A stretch of DNA of 64,000 bases from Nannocystis sp. RBIL2. GTDB taxonomy: Bacteria > Myxococcota_A > Polyangia > Nannocystales > Nannocystaceae. The translations under genes were made by a program, and so were the position numbers. Below the pieces are notes generated by a model. The model was not told where the DNA came from and searched no databases. It saw only the letters and a program-made list of their open reading frames with translations. Positions 8,061 to 17,162 of the stretch are shown here, in pieces (the first letter of the stretch is position 1; the number at the start of each line of letters is the position of its first letter). The stretch covers positions 4,138,001 through 4,202,000 of the forward strand of contig NZ_JAPNJW010000001.1 in the NCBI RefSeq assembly GCF_026626745.1, read 5' to 3'.

Positions 8061-10663
8061 CTGACCGCGCCCGCGATCGGCAAGCTGAAGCGGAACACGA
8101 CATCATGGACCCCGCTCTCGGCCCAGATCTTGCCGCCCTGGGCCTCGACCAGGCCGCGGGCGATGTAGAGGCCGAGACCGATGCCCTCGGCCCGACCCTC
8201 GGGGCGGGCGCGGTAGAAGCGGGTGAACAGGCGCGCGAGCTGCTCGGGCGCCAGCCCCGGCCCGTGGTTGCGCGTCGACACCACCACCATCTCCTCCGCG
8301 GCCTCGGCGGTCACCTCCACCGCGGCGTCCGGGTCGCCGTACTTGAGCGCGTTCGCCAGCAGGTTCTCCATCACCTGCTCGACGCGGCCGGCGTCGGCCA
8401 GCACCGGCGGCAGCGAGCGCGGCACGTGGACGCGGATCCGCCGGTCCGCGTCGGCGCAGGTGCGGGCCGCGACCTCGATCAACAGGTCGCGCAGCTCGAC
8501 CGGCGCACGCGCCAGAGTCAGCCGGCGGGCGTCGAGGCGGGCCGCGTCGTAGAGGTCGCGGATCATCCGGCCCAGACGGCCCGTGGCCCCGCGGATCCGC
8601 ACGAGCGCCCGCGCCGCGGTCGTGTCCGGCTCGATCGCCGCGGTGCGTGCCAGCGCCTGCGTCGACATAGCGATCACGTTGAGCGGCTGCCTCAGATCGT
8701 GCGCCACGATCGCCGTCCACTCCTCGCGCAGCCGCTCCATCTCCTTGAGCACCGAGATGTCCCGCAGGACAGACACGGCCCCCACGCGGCGGCCGCCGGC
8801 GTCGGCCAGCGGCGACGCGCTGACCAGCACCGGCACCTGCCCGGAGTGGGCGTCGTGGGCCACCAGCTCGCGCCCGCTGCAGGGCTCGCCGCGCCGGAGC
8901 GCGCGCATCAGCGGCAGCTCGGTCCACCCGACCGCGGCCCCGTCGGGCTCGCGCAGGTCGAGGCCCGGCGCGCCGTCGCCGGCGGCGATGAAGCGCCGCG
9001 CGGCCTGGTTGTGCGACAGGTTGCCGTCGGCGTCGACCAGCAGCACCGCCTCGGGCATGCCGTCGAGCACGCCCTGCAGCCACGCCTTGGCCAGCGCCTC
9101 CTCGCGGTAGAGCCGCGCCATGGCCGTCTCGGCGGCCTTGCGGGCCCGCTGGTCGCGGACGAACAGCTGCCAGCGACCGCCGCGGATGGCGGCGCTGGCC
9201 TCGACGGGGACCCGCGTGCCGTCGGCGGCGACGAGCTGCCAGTCGCCGACCTGGGCCTCGCCGTCGAGCAGAGCCTCGCGGGCGGCGACCAGGCGGGTGG
9301 CGTCCTCGGGGGGGATGAACTCGAGGATCGATCGCCCGATCACCTCGCCGCGGCAGCGCCCGAGCAGGCGACAGCCGGACACGTTGACCTCCTCGACCAC
9401 CCCCGACGGGTCGGCGATGAAGATGCCGTCGGACGCGCTCTCGAACAGCTCGGCGTAGCGACGCTCGGCAGCCTTGCGCTCGCGCAGGTCGCGGATGATC
9501 GCCGCCATCCCCACGATCCGCCCGTCGCCGTCGCGCACCGACGCCAGCGACAGCGACACCTCGATGCGCGTGCCGTCCCTCGCCACGCGCACCGTCTCGA
9601 ACGCCGGCACGCGCTCGCCGCGGGCCACGCACTCGGCGAGCATCGACACCTCGTGGCGGCGGTCTTCCGGTACCAGAGTCAGCACCGAGCGGCCGACGAT
9701 CTCCTCGCGCCGCCAGCCGAACAGCCGCTCCGCCGCCGGGTTCCAGCCGATCACGGTGCCCTCCGGCGTGCGCACCATGATCGCGTCGTCGGCCTGCTGG
9801 ACGAAGTCCCGCCACAGCCGCAGCTCCTCGCTGACCAGCGCCCGCACCTCGTCGACGCGGTTGAGCGAGGCCGCGGTGAGCAGCGTCAGGGCGACGGCCA
9901 CGATGGCGCTGGCGGTGGCCAGGAGCGCGTGCGACACGGGCAGGCTGGGGCTGTCCTCGTAGGTGAGCGCCAGCACCACGAAGCCGAGCAGCGCCGGCCC
10001 GGCCAGCGCCGGCGCGAGCAGCCGCCGCGCCATCGACCCGCCGAGGCGCGTCGAGGTGACGATCGCCACCACGCCGTGTTCGGGTCGCGCCATCAGGATG
10101 CTCGCCGCCAGCAGCGCCTGGGCGATCGCCGTCGGCAGCGACATCCCGCGCGGCGACTGCGGCGAGAACCGGAACAGCAGCTCCGCCCCGTAGGCGTGCC
10201 CCGTGAGCACTGCCAGGACCACCACCGCCGCGGTCAGCACCGGCACCTGGGCCGGCCGGGTCCAGCGGCCCCAGGCCGCGTCGAACAGCAGCAGCCCGCT
10301 GCCCAGCAGCGTCAGGCACAGCGCCGCGAGCGCCGACGAGCGGTACGCCTGCGGCTGCGCCGCGAACGGGGCCGCGCGCGTGAACAGGCTGTCGACGCGC
10401 AGATCGATCCCGCTGACCTCGTAGACCAGCGTGGTCGCGGCCACTGCGAACACCACCAGCCCGCACAGCTGCCCCGCGGCGCGCCGGCGCGGCGACAGCA
10501 CGCGCGGCGTCAGCAGGTGGACCCCGGCCGCCAGCACGAGCAGGCTGGCCGCCGAATTCGCGGTGATCGGAGGCCGCCCGGAGACGAACGCCTGCAGCCT
10601 CACGCTGCCGCTGGCCCAGCCGAGCAGCCCCAGCGCGCCCATGAAGGCCGCCGCCGACGCCAT
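8054..10663 (-). CDS. multi-PAS membrane histidine kinase
   Basis: Sensor kinase of 869 aa from the chosen ATG at 10663. The N-terminal ~290 residues hold about seven or eight hydrophobic helices (a MASE-like membrane sensor). Three PAS/PAC modules follow: DDAIMVRTPEGTVIGWNPAA; SDGIFIADPSGVVEEVN; and PEAVLLVDADGNLSHNQAAR. The HisKA motif is WTAIVAHDLRQPLN, and the HATPase has NLLANALKYG and GIGLGLYIARGL. The frame continues to a GTG at 10759, but those 32 extra codons have clearly more A/T in third positions than the rest, so I prefer the internal ATG just before TM1. The stop codon lies in a repeat array. There is no adjacent response regulator. Function: phosphorelay sensor, probably of redox or small-ligand signals, to judge from the PAS domains. 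Confidence 0.9.
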   Translation of the reverse strand: MASAAAFMGALGLLGWASGSVRLQAFVSGRPPITANSAASLLVLAAGVHLLTPRVLSPRRRAAGQLCGLVVFAVAATTLVYEVSGIDLRVDSLFTRAAPFAAQPQAYRSSALAALCLTLLGSGLLLFDAAWGRWTRPAQVPVLTAAVVVLAVLTGHAYGAELLFRFSPQSPRGMSLPTAIAQALLAASILMARPEHGVVAIVTSTRLGGSMARRLLAPALAGPALLGFVVLALTYEDSPSLPVSHALLATASAIVAVALTLLTAASLNRVDEVRALVSEELRLWRDFVQQADDAIMVRTPEGTVIGWNPAAERLFGWRREEIVGRSVLTLVPEDRRHEVSMLAECVARGERVPAFETVRVARDGTRIEVSLSLASVRDGDGRIVGMAAIIRDLRERKAAERRYAELFESASDGIFIADPSGVVEEVNVSGCRLLGRCRGEVIGRSILEFIPPEDATRLVAAREALLDGEAQVGDWQLVAADGTRVPVEASAAIRGGRWQLFVRDQRARKAAETAMARLYREEALAKAWLQGVLDGMPEAVLLVDADGNLSHNQAARRFIAAGDGAPGLDLREPDGAAVGWTELPLMRALRRGEPCSGRELVAHDAHSGQVPVLVSASPLADAGGRRVGAVSVLRDISVLKEMERLREEWTAIVAHDLRQPLNVIAMSTQALARTAAIEPDTTAARALVRIRGATGRLGRMIRDLYDAARLDARRLTLARAPVELRDLLIEVAARTCADADRRIRVHVPRSLPPVLADAGRVEQVMENLLANALKYGDPDAAVEVTAEAAEEMVVVSTRNHGPGLAPEQLARLFTRFYRARPEGRAEGIGLGLYIARGLVEAQGGKIWAESGVHDVVFRFSLPIAGAVRP

Positions 10664-10818
10664 GACGCGGGCGCCCCGCCGCGAGCAGGCGGCAAGCCCT
10701 GGCTGGGACGCTGCTCGCACCGCGCGCACGCTCGAACTCCCGCCGGCCAAGCATGACACGCGGCCCCGCCGCCGCCGGCCCGCCCTCGCCCGCCGCGCCG
10801 TCCGCCGCGCTCATAGTA

Positions 10819-10902
10819 CATGGTTTTTCAGTCATGCCCGAAAGAGCATGTGCTCACGGACATTTCTCTTGGAGCATGCCCTATCGAGCATGCCCGATCA
10901 GC
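10819..10902. repeat. 14-bp CATG repeat array (6 units)
   Basis: One of the two longest arrays in the window. Units start at 10819, 10833, 10847, 10861 (CATT), 10875 and 10889, all exactly 14 nt. It fills most of the gap upstream of the PAS kinase gene and overlaps the stop codon (10898-10900) of the Ser/Thr kinase gene. Confidence 0.87.
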
Positions 10903-13801
10903 CAGGGTGCTCGGCCAGCCACGCCTCGATGCGCCGCTGCACCTCGGCGGGGTCGGCGAGCGGCAGGCCGTCGGCGGCGGCGCGGGCCAGGGCGCGGCCG
11001 GCGGCGCGATCGCTGCGCCAGCGGACGTGGGCGGCCGCGAGGTGGTCCTGCACGATCTCGAGCCCCGCGGACGGGTTCTGGGCCACGATCGCCCGGCTGC
11101 GGGCCAGCAGGGGCGCGGCCTCGGCGTCGCGGCCGACGGCTGCCAGCGCCTCGCCGAGGAAATTGGCGGCGAAGCCGACCTCGACGTGCTCCGGCCCGAA
11201 CACCCGCTCGCGGATCGCCAGCGCCTGTTGCAGCGGCTCGATCGCCGCGGCCGGGCGCGCCTGCATCTGCATCACCAGCCCGAGGTTATAAAACACCCAC
11301 GACGCGTCCCCGCTGGCCTGCTCGCCGCGCGCTTGCACGATCGCCTCGGCGCGGCGCAGGTGGGCCTCGGCCGCCGCGAATTCGCCGTGCGACGCCAGCT
11401 CGAGCGCCAGGTTGCACAGCGGGTTCAGCAGCGCCATGTCGGCGGCCCCGTGCGCCTCCTCGGCCAGCGCCAGCGCGCGTCGGTTCAGCGCCACGCACTC
11501 GGCGTCGCGGCCGGCCTGACACGCGGCCACTGCCAGGCCGCCGAGCGTCTCGGCCACCCCCGGGTGCCCCGCGCCGAGGCTGCGCTCGCGGATCGTCAGG
11601 GCCCGGCGGAAGTGCCCCAGCGCCGCCTCGTTGTCGAGGCGCGCCACCGCCACCCGGCCGAGGTTGTGCAGCACCACCGCGACGTCGGGGTGGTGCTGCC
11701 CGAGCACCTGCTGGCGCAGCGCCAGCGACTCGCGCAGCAGCGCCTCGGCCTCCTCCAGGCGGTTCTGGTCGATGCGCGAGGCCGCCAGCGAGTTGGCGGC
11801 GCGCACGTAGTCGAGCGGCGCCTCGCGCTTGCGCGTCGCGGCCAGCGCCAGCGCCCGCGTCTGCACCTCGGCCGCCTCGACCAGGCGATCGGCGTCGGCG
11901 AGGGTCAGGCCGAGCGCGGCCAGCTGGGCCAACCGCGGCGTCGGCGGGTCGCCGATCCGCCGCAGCTTGGCGTCGGCGACGTCGCTCCACAGCAGCGCCT
12001 CGGCCGGCTCGCGCAGGCGGACCCCGTTGACGTGGCTGAGCTGGGTCGCGGCCAGGGCCGCCACCTCGTCGTGCGCGGCCGCCTCGGCGACCGCGAAGGC
12101 CCGCCGCAGGGTCGTGCGCGCCTCGACGTACGCCCCGGCGGCCGCCTGCGACGTGCCGTGGCGGACCAGCGCTTCGGCCAGCGCCGGCGCGTAGGCGATC
12201 GCCTCCGCAGTCTCCACCCCCGCGCGGGCGGCGTCGCGGGCGGTGGCGAAGCGGCCGGCGTCGTGCTCCGCCTTGGCCGCGGCCAGGCGGTCGCGCAGCG
12301 CCGCGACCGCCTCGACCTGGGCCGGCTCGCGCGGCGGCGGCACCCGCTCGGCCTCGGCTCGCAGCGTCGCCAGGTCGGCGCAGCGGGCCGGCGGCGTCAG
12401 ACTGGCCGCCGCCTGGGCCGCCCCGCGCACCGCGTCGACGTCGGCCGCCTGCAGCACCCCCGCGACCGCCCGCAGCTCGGCCCGCCGGCGCTCGAGGCAG
12501 CCGTCGTGCAGCGCCTGGACCTCGGGCGCCAGCCCGCCCGCATGGCGCATGAGACATGCCCTCTCAGTCATGTCCCGAAGTTCATCCGCGTACGCGTCGA
12601 GCCGGTGGGCCGCGGCCGCCCACGCGTCGGCGGCGAACGGCGCCGCGGTCGCCAGCACCGCCGCCCGCGCGGCCGCCCGCCCGTCCTCGTCCCAGCCCGC
12701 CACCAGCGCCGCGGCCGCGCGGCACTGCTCGCCATGGCCTTCAGGACCTGTCCTCGCGGCCATGTACCCGAAGCCAGCCGCCATAGCGATCGCCGCCAGC
12801 GCCCCGGCGACGAGCAGCCGTCGGCGGCCGCGCTGGGCCGCCTCGGTCAGCGCGGCCAGCAGCGCCGGCATGTCGGGGAAGCGCGCGTCGGGGTCGAGCG
12901 ACAGCCCGCGGCGCAGCACCGCCGCCACCGCGGCCGGCACCGCGCCCCGCGGGGCCCGCAGCTCGCCGGCGAACACCTGCGGCGCCAGCTCCTCGACGCG
13001 GCGGCCGACGAACGGGCGCGCCCCGTAGAGCCCCTCCCACAGCGACACACAGAAGCCGAACTGGTCCGAGCGGGCGTCGGCCGGCCCGCGCATCATCTGC
13101 TCCGGCGCCATGTAGGCCGGCGTGCCGAGCAGCGTCCCCGCCTCCGTCAGCGGCCCCGACAGCGCCGACGCGTCGGACGCGAACAGCCGCGCAGAGTCGG
13201 TCAAGGGCAGCGGCAGCCGCGGCGGCCCGCCGGCCTCGTCGTCCGTCTGCGCCGGCGCGCGGGCGATCCCGAAGTCGACCACGCAGACCCGGCCGCTCGC
13301 GTCGATCATCGCGTTGTCGGGCTTGAAGTCGCGGTGGACCAGCCCGGCCGCGTGCGCCGCCGCCAGCCCGCGGCCGGCCTGCACGTAGGCCGCGAGGACC
13401 TCGCGCCACTTCCGAACCTGCCTCTTCTGCCATGTCCTCAGGGTCAGGCCGTCGAAGAACTCCATGGCCAGGAACACCCGGTCCTCGGCCTTGCCGACGG
13501 CGTACACCTGGACCACGTTCGCGTGCGACAGCTTGGCCAGCGCCTGCGCCTCGCGCAGCATCCGCGCCCGCCCGAACGAGCCCTCGTTCTCGCCGGCGTG
13601 CATCCACTTGAGCGCGACGCAGCGGTCGAGCTCCTCGTCGTAGGCCAGGTAGACCGCCCCCATCCCGCCGACGCCGAGCTGGCGGATCACCGTGTAGCGG
13701 TCGATGCGGAACGGCTGCGGCGCCGCGACGTCCCGCGGCGGCGACCCGGCTTCGTGCCGCGTCGGGGCTTCGCTGGGGTCGCCTGTCGCCGCCGGTTCCA
13801 C
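10898..13801 (-). CDS. Pkn2-type Ser/Thr protein kinase with TM helix and TPR region
   Basis: Eukaryote-like kinase of 967 aa, GTG start. Kinase domain residues ~36-310: glycine loop LGVGGMGAVY, catalytic Lys65 (VALKWM), HRD with Asp158 (VHRDFKPDN), DFG with Asp176 (VVDFGIA) and YMAPEQMMRGPADARSDQFG. All catalytic residues are present. A hydrophobic helix (LLVAGALAAIAMAAGFGYM) at ~335-353 anchors it. The C-terminal ~500 residues form kinesin-light-chain-like TPRs (e.g. LGQHHPDVAVVLHNLGRVAV, LGAGHPGVAETLGGLAVAA), as in many myxobacterial Pkn proteins. Three stretches of 14-bp repeat units lie inside the gene (12541-12596, 12733-12774, 13417-13444), one right after the TM helix. It follows the hydrolase lipoprotein gene in the same direction with a 151-bp gap. 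Substrates unknown. Confidence 0.93.
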   Translation of the reverse strand: MEPAATGDPSEAPTRHEAGSPPRDVAAPQPFRIDRYTVIRQLGVGGMGAVYLAYDEELDRCVALKWMHAGENEGSFGRARMLREAQALAKLSHANVVQVYAVGKAEDRVFLAMEFFDGLTLRTWQKRQVRKWREVLAAYVQAGRGLAAAHAAGLVHRDFKPDNAMIDASGRVCVVDFGIARAPAQTDDEAGGPPRLPLPLTDSARLFASDASALSGPLTEAGTLLGTPAYMAPEQMMRGPADARSDQFGFCVSLWEGLYGARPFVGRRVEELAPQVFAGELRAPRGAVPAAVAAVLRRGLSLDPDARFPDMPALLAALTEAAQRGRRRLLVAGALAAIAMAAGFGYMAARTGPEGHGEQCRAAAALVAGWDEDGRAAARAAVLATAAPFAADAWAAAAHRLDAYADELRDMTERACLMRHAGGLAPEVQALHDGCLERRRAELRAVAGVLQAADVDAVRGAAQAAASLTPPARCADLATLRAEAERVPPPREPAQVEAVAALRDRLAAAKAEHDAGRFATARDAARAGVETAEAIAYAPALAEALVRHGTSQAAAGAYVEARTTLRRAFAVAEAAAHDEVAALAATQLSHVNGVRLREPAEALLWSDVADAKLRRIGDPPTPRLAQLAALGLTLADADRLVEAAEVQTRALALAATRKREAPLDYVRAANSLAASRIDQNRLEEAEALLRESLALRQQVLGQHHPDVAVVLHNLGRVAVARLDNEAALGHFRRALTIRERSLGAGHPGVAETLGGLAVAACQAGRDAECVALNRRALALAEEAHGAADMALLNPLCNLALELASHGEFAAAEAHLRRAEAIVQARGEQASGDASWVFYNLGLVMQMQARPAAAIEPLQQALAIRERVFGPEHVEVGFAANFLGEALAAVGRDAEAAPLLARSRAIVAQNPSAGLEIVQDHLAAAHVRWRSDRAAGRALARAAADGLPLADPAEVQRRIEAWLAEHPG
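12541..12596. repeat. 14-bp repeat array (4 units) inside the Ser/Thr kinase gene
   Basis: Units CATGGCGCATGAGA, CATGCCCTCTCAGT, CATGTCCCGAAGTT and CATCCGCGTACGCG are exactly 14 nt each. On the minus strand they encode part of the exported segment between the TM helix and the TPRs (ELRDMTERACLMRHAGG). Confidence 0.65.
12733..12774. repeat. 14-bp repeat array (3 units) inside the Ser/Thr kinase gene
   Basis: Units CATGGCCTTCAGGA, CCTGTCCTCGCGGC and CATGTACCCGAAGC. Three units make 42 bp, or 14 codons. They encode the TM-proximal segment YMAARTGPEGHGEQ, directly after the membrane helix. TGPEGH also occurs in the array-encoded segment of the SIR2-like protein. Confidence 0.6.
13417..13444. repeat. 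two 14-bp repeat units inside the kinase domain coding region
   Basis: CCTGCCTCTTCTGC followed by CATGTCCTCAGGGT, then CAGGCCG. It encodes RTWQKRQVRK in the alpha-D/E region. The match is weaker and may be incidental. Confidence 0.3.
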
Positions 13802-13952
13802 CCTGGCCGCTTCAGCCTACCGAGCCGGTCCCGCGGCGGGAACGCGGGCGCGTCACTGTCCCGCAATTCGGAGACACTCGCCGCACAGGTGCGTACTCGG
13901 GCCCTCGCCGAGCCCGCGCGCGCGCCTTCGAGCCGCGCGCCCCGGCCGCCGT

Positions 13953-16064
13953 TCACTCGGGGTCGCAGGCCCCGTCGCAGAAGTTCTCGATCTGCCCACC
14001 TGGCCGGAGGAACATGTCGATCTGCTCGCGGATCTTCGGGTTGCGACGGACCAGCTCGTGGACGTTGTACTCGTCGGCCGGCTCCGGCGGGATCTTCGCC
14101 TCGACGCCCGGCAGCTCCGGCACGTGGAAGTCGACGGGCACGCCCGCCGAGCCCGCCGCCGGCGCGGGTGTGGTCTGCAGGCCGTAGACCGGCTGCGACG
14201 GCGGGTCGAGCAGGTCGATCCCGGTCGCGCGCAGCAGCAGGTGGCTGGCGAGGTTGTTGACCGAGTGATCGCCGATCCCGTACGTGAACAGGATCTTGCG
14301 CTCGGGGCTGTCGTCGTACGGCTGCTGCAGCACGTGCGGCGCGTAGGTCAGCGGGTCGACGCGGTCCCACGTGTGCTGCGACAGGGCGATGAACTTCTGG
14401 ATCGCCAGCGGCTCGTCGCCGATCGCCACCTTGACGATGTCGAACAGCATCGAGAACGAGCCCGAGCGCGTCATCATCAGCGAGTAGGGCCCGCCGCCGA
14501 CGTCGAGCACCGCCTTCTCGACCACCGGCGACAGCGCCATGAACGTCAGGCCGAAGATCGAGCCCTGCGAGATGCCGTACCAGTAGACCTCGTCGGGCGC
14601 GTACAGCAGCTTGCCATACGCCTTGAGCTCGTCGCTGGCCGCCAGGGTGGTCTGGATCGCGTACGACAGCGCCAGCTGGTTGGCGAAGCCCTGGTGCAGG
14701 CGGTCGGTGAACAGGAACATGCTGGACGGGTCGTCGAAGATCGACTCGACCACCGCGCTCTGGTCCTCGAGCGCCATCCCGGCCCAGTCGGTCGCGACCA
14801 TGACGAACTTGCGCTCGGTCGAGAACGACCGCATCGCGCTCCAGTTGATCTCCTCGCGCTCGCCGAAGAAGCCGTGGCCGTACTGGATGATGCGCGCCGG
14901 CTCGAAGTCGGCGTCGAGCGGGTACACCGACTTCGGCACCTGCAGCGTGAACGGCACCCAGATCGTCCCGTTGGCCGCCGGCTTGCCGTCGGCGCCGCGG
15001 TGGATCCGCGCCATCGGCTCGTCCTCCTCGAGGTACAGAGGCACCTCGAACTTGCCCTCGATGCGCAGCGCGAACTCCTCGCTGTAGTCGGGGATCACGT
15101 TGTCGAACTCGACCGCCGGCCCGCTCTGTCCCAGAGTGGCGATCACGTCCTCGCGGATCGCCACCAGGTCGTCTTCGTTGCGCGCCTCCGAGGCCGTCGT
15201 GAAGTCCCACGCCAGCTGCAGCCCCGCGCGGCTCACCCCGGCCTGCTCGAGCGCCGGGAAGATCTGCTCCTCGTAGCGCTGCGCCAGCGGCTCCAGCACC
15301 GGGTGCCCGGCCACGTCGCCCTGCAGCACGTGCGCGAAGCCCAGCGGGGGCGCCACCGCCGAGCCGTCGCCCGCCACCAGGCCCTGGAACGCCACGATGT
15401 AGCGCGTGCCGTCCTTCAGCCGCACGAACGGCCGCACGATCAGCGCCTGCCGCGTCGGGTCGGACGTCATCGCGTCGAGCTCGACCCAGTGCGGCACCAG
15501 CTCGCCGGTGTCCGCCTCGATCAGCAGCGTCGGGCTGGTCGCCGCCAGCGTCGGATCGCCGCCGTCGCTGTGGAACGTCAGGTTCTGCGTGTCGATGCCC
15601 TCCGGGAACAGCGCCAGGATCGGCATGTGATGCGAGAAGCCGTCGGCCGGGTGCGACGCCAGGATGTCGATCGCCTTCCCCATCATGGTCTTGGGGACAG
15701 CTTGCTCGGTCAGCGCCACGCGCACCCCGCCCGGCAGCCCTGCGTCCTCGACCAGGAAGAAGTCCGACGGGTACGGCAGCATGCAGTCGGCCGCGTACGC
15801 GATCGGGTTGCAGCCCTCGGGCACCTCCGCCGGCGGGAGCGGCTCGCCGGTGGTCGGGTCCTCGCTCGTCGTGCTCGTCTCCGTCGTCGTCGCCTCGGTC
15901 GTCGTCGGCGTCGCCTCGGTCGTCGCGGCCTCGGTCGTCGTCGTCGTGCCCGTCGAGCTGGCGTCGTCGGTCGTCGCCGACCCGGCGTCGCCGCAGGCCA
16001 GCACCATCAGCGCCGCCAGCGACGCGAGACACGAACAGGAGAACGAGGATCGCAGGTGAGTCAT
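13953..16064 (-). CDS. exported alpha/beta-hydrolase lipoprotein
   Basis: Putative surface or periplasmic esterase of 703 aa. The ATG at 16064 is chosen because a classical lipoprotein signal follows directly (SCLASLAALMVLAC, lipidated Cys24); the frame extends 36 codons upstream without signal features. After the Cys comes a Thr/Glu/Ser-rich linker of ~50 residues, then a large globular domain starting PEGCNPIAYAADCMLPYPSDFF. Near residue 440 YGISQGSIFG is a GxSxG nucleophile elbow, and IIQYGHGFFGER looks like an oxyanion-strand region. TYGIGDHSVNN near the C-terminus could supply the catalytic Asp/His. This suggests a serine hydrolase of unknown substrate. Assignment rests on the GxSxG context and could be checked by structure prediction. 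Confidence 0.75.
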   Translation of the reverse strand: MTHLRSSFSCSCLASLAALMVLACGDAGSATTDDASSTGTTTTTEAATTEATPTTTEATTTETSTTSEDPTTGEPLPPAEVPEGCNPIAYAADCMLPYPSDFFLVEDAGLPGGVRVALTEQAVPKTMMGKAIDILASHPADGFSHHMPILALFPEGIDTQNLTFHSDGGDPTLAATSPTLLIEADTGELVPHWVELDAMTSDPTRQALIVRPFVRLKDGTRYIVAFQGLVAGDGSAVAPPLGFAHVLQGDVAGHPVLEPLAQRYEEQIFPALEQAGVSRAGLQLAWDFTTASEARNEDDLVAIREDVIATLGQSGPAVEFDNVIPDYSEEFALRIEGKFEVPLYLEEDEPMARIHRGADGKPAANGTIWVPFTLQVPKSVYPLDADFEPARIIQYGHGFFGEREEINWSAMRSFSTERKFVMVATDWAGMALEDQSAVVESIFDDPSSMFLFTDRLHQGFANQLALSYAIQTTLAASDELKAYGKLLYAPDEVYWYGISQGSIFGLTFMALSPVVEKAVLDVGGGPYSLMMTRSGSFSMLFDIVKVAIGDEPLAIQKFIALSQHTWDRVDPLTYAPHVLQQPYDDSPERKILFTYGIGDHSVNNLASHLLLRATGIDLLDPPSQPVYGLQTTPAPAAGSAGVPVDFHVPELPGVEAKIPPEPADEYNVHELVRRNPKIREQIDMFLRPGGQIENFCDGACDPE

Positions 16065-16209
16065 GATCGGCGGATCATAAGCGCCGCGCGCCGAAGTGGA
16101 CGCGCCCGCCCTCGCGGGCCCGCTCACCCTCGCCAGCCCCCGCCGCGCGAGCGGAGCGTGATTTCGCGCCACGCTCGCCTACGGGCCACAAACGCCGGCC
16201 GGAGGCGGC

Positions 16210-16647
16210 TCACGGCCGCCCGGACGGCAGCGCCCGGCGCACCAGCGCCACGTACAGCAGCAGCCCGACGGGCCCGAGCAGCAGGGTCAGCACCTGGCAC
16301 GGCACCACCAGCAGGCGCGGGCAATCGCGCGCCGCCGCGTCGCGCCCGATCCACGCCCCGATCCACAGGTCGAACGCCAGGTAATGCACCCACCCGGCCA
16401 GCATGAACCACGGCTTCTGGAACTGCCGGAGCACCCCCTCGAGCGAACCGCCGTCGCGGAACGCGTCGAGCTCGAGGTGCGGCAGCAGGATCGCCAGGTA
16501 GATCGCCGCCAGCAGCAGCGAGAACAGCCCGCTGTAAACCAGCCGCTGCGTCACGCGAGCCCGGGGCGCCAGCCACAGCAGCACCCAGCCGGCCAGCGCC
16601 GCGCTATTGAAGATTGTGAACAGTCGATGCGGATCCACGGCCCGCAT
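16210..16647 (-). CDS. ABA4-like family membrane protein (DUF4281)
   Basis: Small integral membrane protein of 145 aa with four hydrophobic helices. The motif AGWVHYLAFDLWIGAWIGRD matches the hallmark HYLAFDLFVG block of ABA4-like proteins, named after the plant neoxanthin factor and widespread in bacteria without a proven enzymatic role. The N-terminal LFTIFNSAALAGWVLLWLAP and C-terminal LLGPVGLLLYVALVR also fit. There is no carotenoid gene nearby, so a link to carotenoid metabolism cannot be drawn from context. ATG start. The gap to the lipoprotein gene downstream is 145 bp without recognisable features. Confidence 0.8.
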   Translation of the reverse strand: MRAVDPHRLFTIFNSAALAGWVLLWLAPRARVTQRLVYSGLFSLLLAAIYLAILLPHLELDAFRDGGSLEGVLRQFQKPWFMLAGWVHYLAFDLWIGAWIGRDAAARDCPRLLVVPCQVLTLLLGPVGLLLYVALVRRALPSGRP

Positions 16648-16685
16648 CCTTTCACAAATTCACCCCGCCGCGCAGCCCCGCTCGC

Positions 16686-17162
16686 TCACCCATCCGCGAG
16701 CTCGCGCTCCTGCTCGCGGAAGATCCGCAACAGCTCGAGCTCGTCGGCCTCGAGATCGCCGGCCGGCACCGACTCGAGCGCCTCGCGCACCGCCCACCCA
16801 TCGCCGGAGAACAGCCGCGAGCGGTCTTCCATCACCACCAGCCAGCGACGCGCCGCCGGGACCAGGGGTCGCTCGGACAGGCAGATCAGCGCCACCACGA
16901 CCTGTGAGTCCTCGAGCTGGGACGGCTCCACGTACTCCGTCGCCAGGACTTCGGCGATCGGTTGCAGCGCCTCCCACGGAGCTCTGCGTCCCGCTGTCGT
17001 CAACGCCCCCAGCACCGCCGACCACCGCGGCAGCGCGTTCTCCAGCGCCGACAGGGCCTCCGACCACGGCAGCGGCGGCGAAACGAGATCCCTCGCCGGT
17101 CCGAGCCCCGCGGCGAGCAACGACGCGTGGTGCTCCGAGCGGGCCCAGCGCTCCAGCATCAT
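16686..17162 (-). CDS. helical-repeat (HEAT-like) protein, downstream paralogue
   Basis: Protein of 158 aa, no signal or TM. Rich in Ala/Leu/Glu and predicted all-helical. Its N-terminus (MLERWARSEHHASLLAAGL) is clearly similar to the C-terminal part of the upstream gene product (MLSRWARSADHAALIEAL), so the two are paralogous modules. The start ATG overlaps the upstream stop in an ATGA tetranucleotide, indicating translational coupling. It could be a C-terminal module split from a once longer protein or a true second gene. Function unknown; a scaffold or lyase-type HEAT role is possible but not shown. Confidence 0.6.
   Translation of the reverse strand: MMLERWARSEHHASLLAAGLGPARDLVSPPLPWSEALSALENALPRWSAVLGALTTAGRRAPWEALQPIAEVLATEYVEPSQLEDSQVVVALICLSERPLVPAARRWLVVMEDRSRLFSGDGWAVREALESVPAGDLEADELELLRIFREQERELADG

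Noticed and set aside
8048..10756. Plus-strand open frame of ~900 codons opposite the PAS histidine kinase.
   Set aside because: Composition is Arg/His/Asp-rich with no domain; the opposite strand is a complete histidine kinase.
7991..10902. Peptides with a repeated M-S-x-x-T-C-P-x-x-H-x pattern encoded by the arrays.
   Set aside because: They follow from translating a 14-nt repeat (14 residues per three units), appear on both strands and lack independent starts or conservation.
10819..10902. A CRISPR array.
   Set aside because: Units are only 14 nt, spacers would be 4 nt, and no cas genes are present.
10753..14260. Long plus-strand open frame over the Ser/Thr kinase and hydrolase genes.
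   Set aside because: An antisense shadow of GC-rich genes: Arg/Gly/His-rich with no family match, while the minus strand has clear domains.
13704..16406. Long plus-strand open frame opposite the hydrolase lipoprotein.
   Set aside because: Shadow frame; the minus strand has a signal peptide, GxSxG and correct codon bias.
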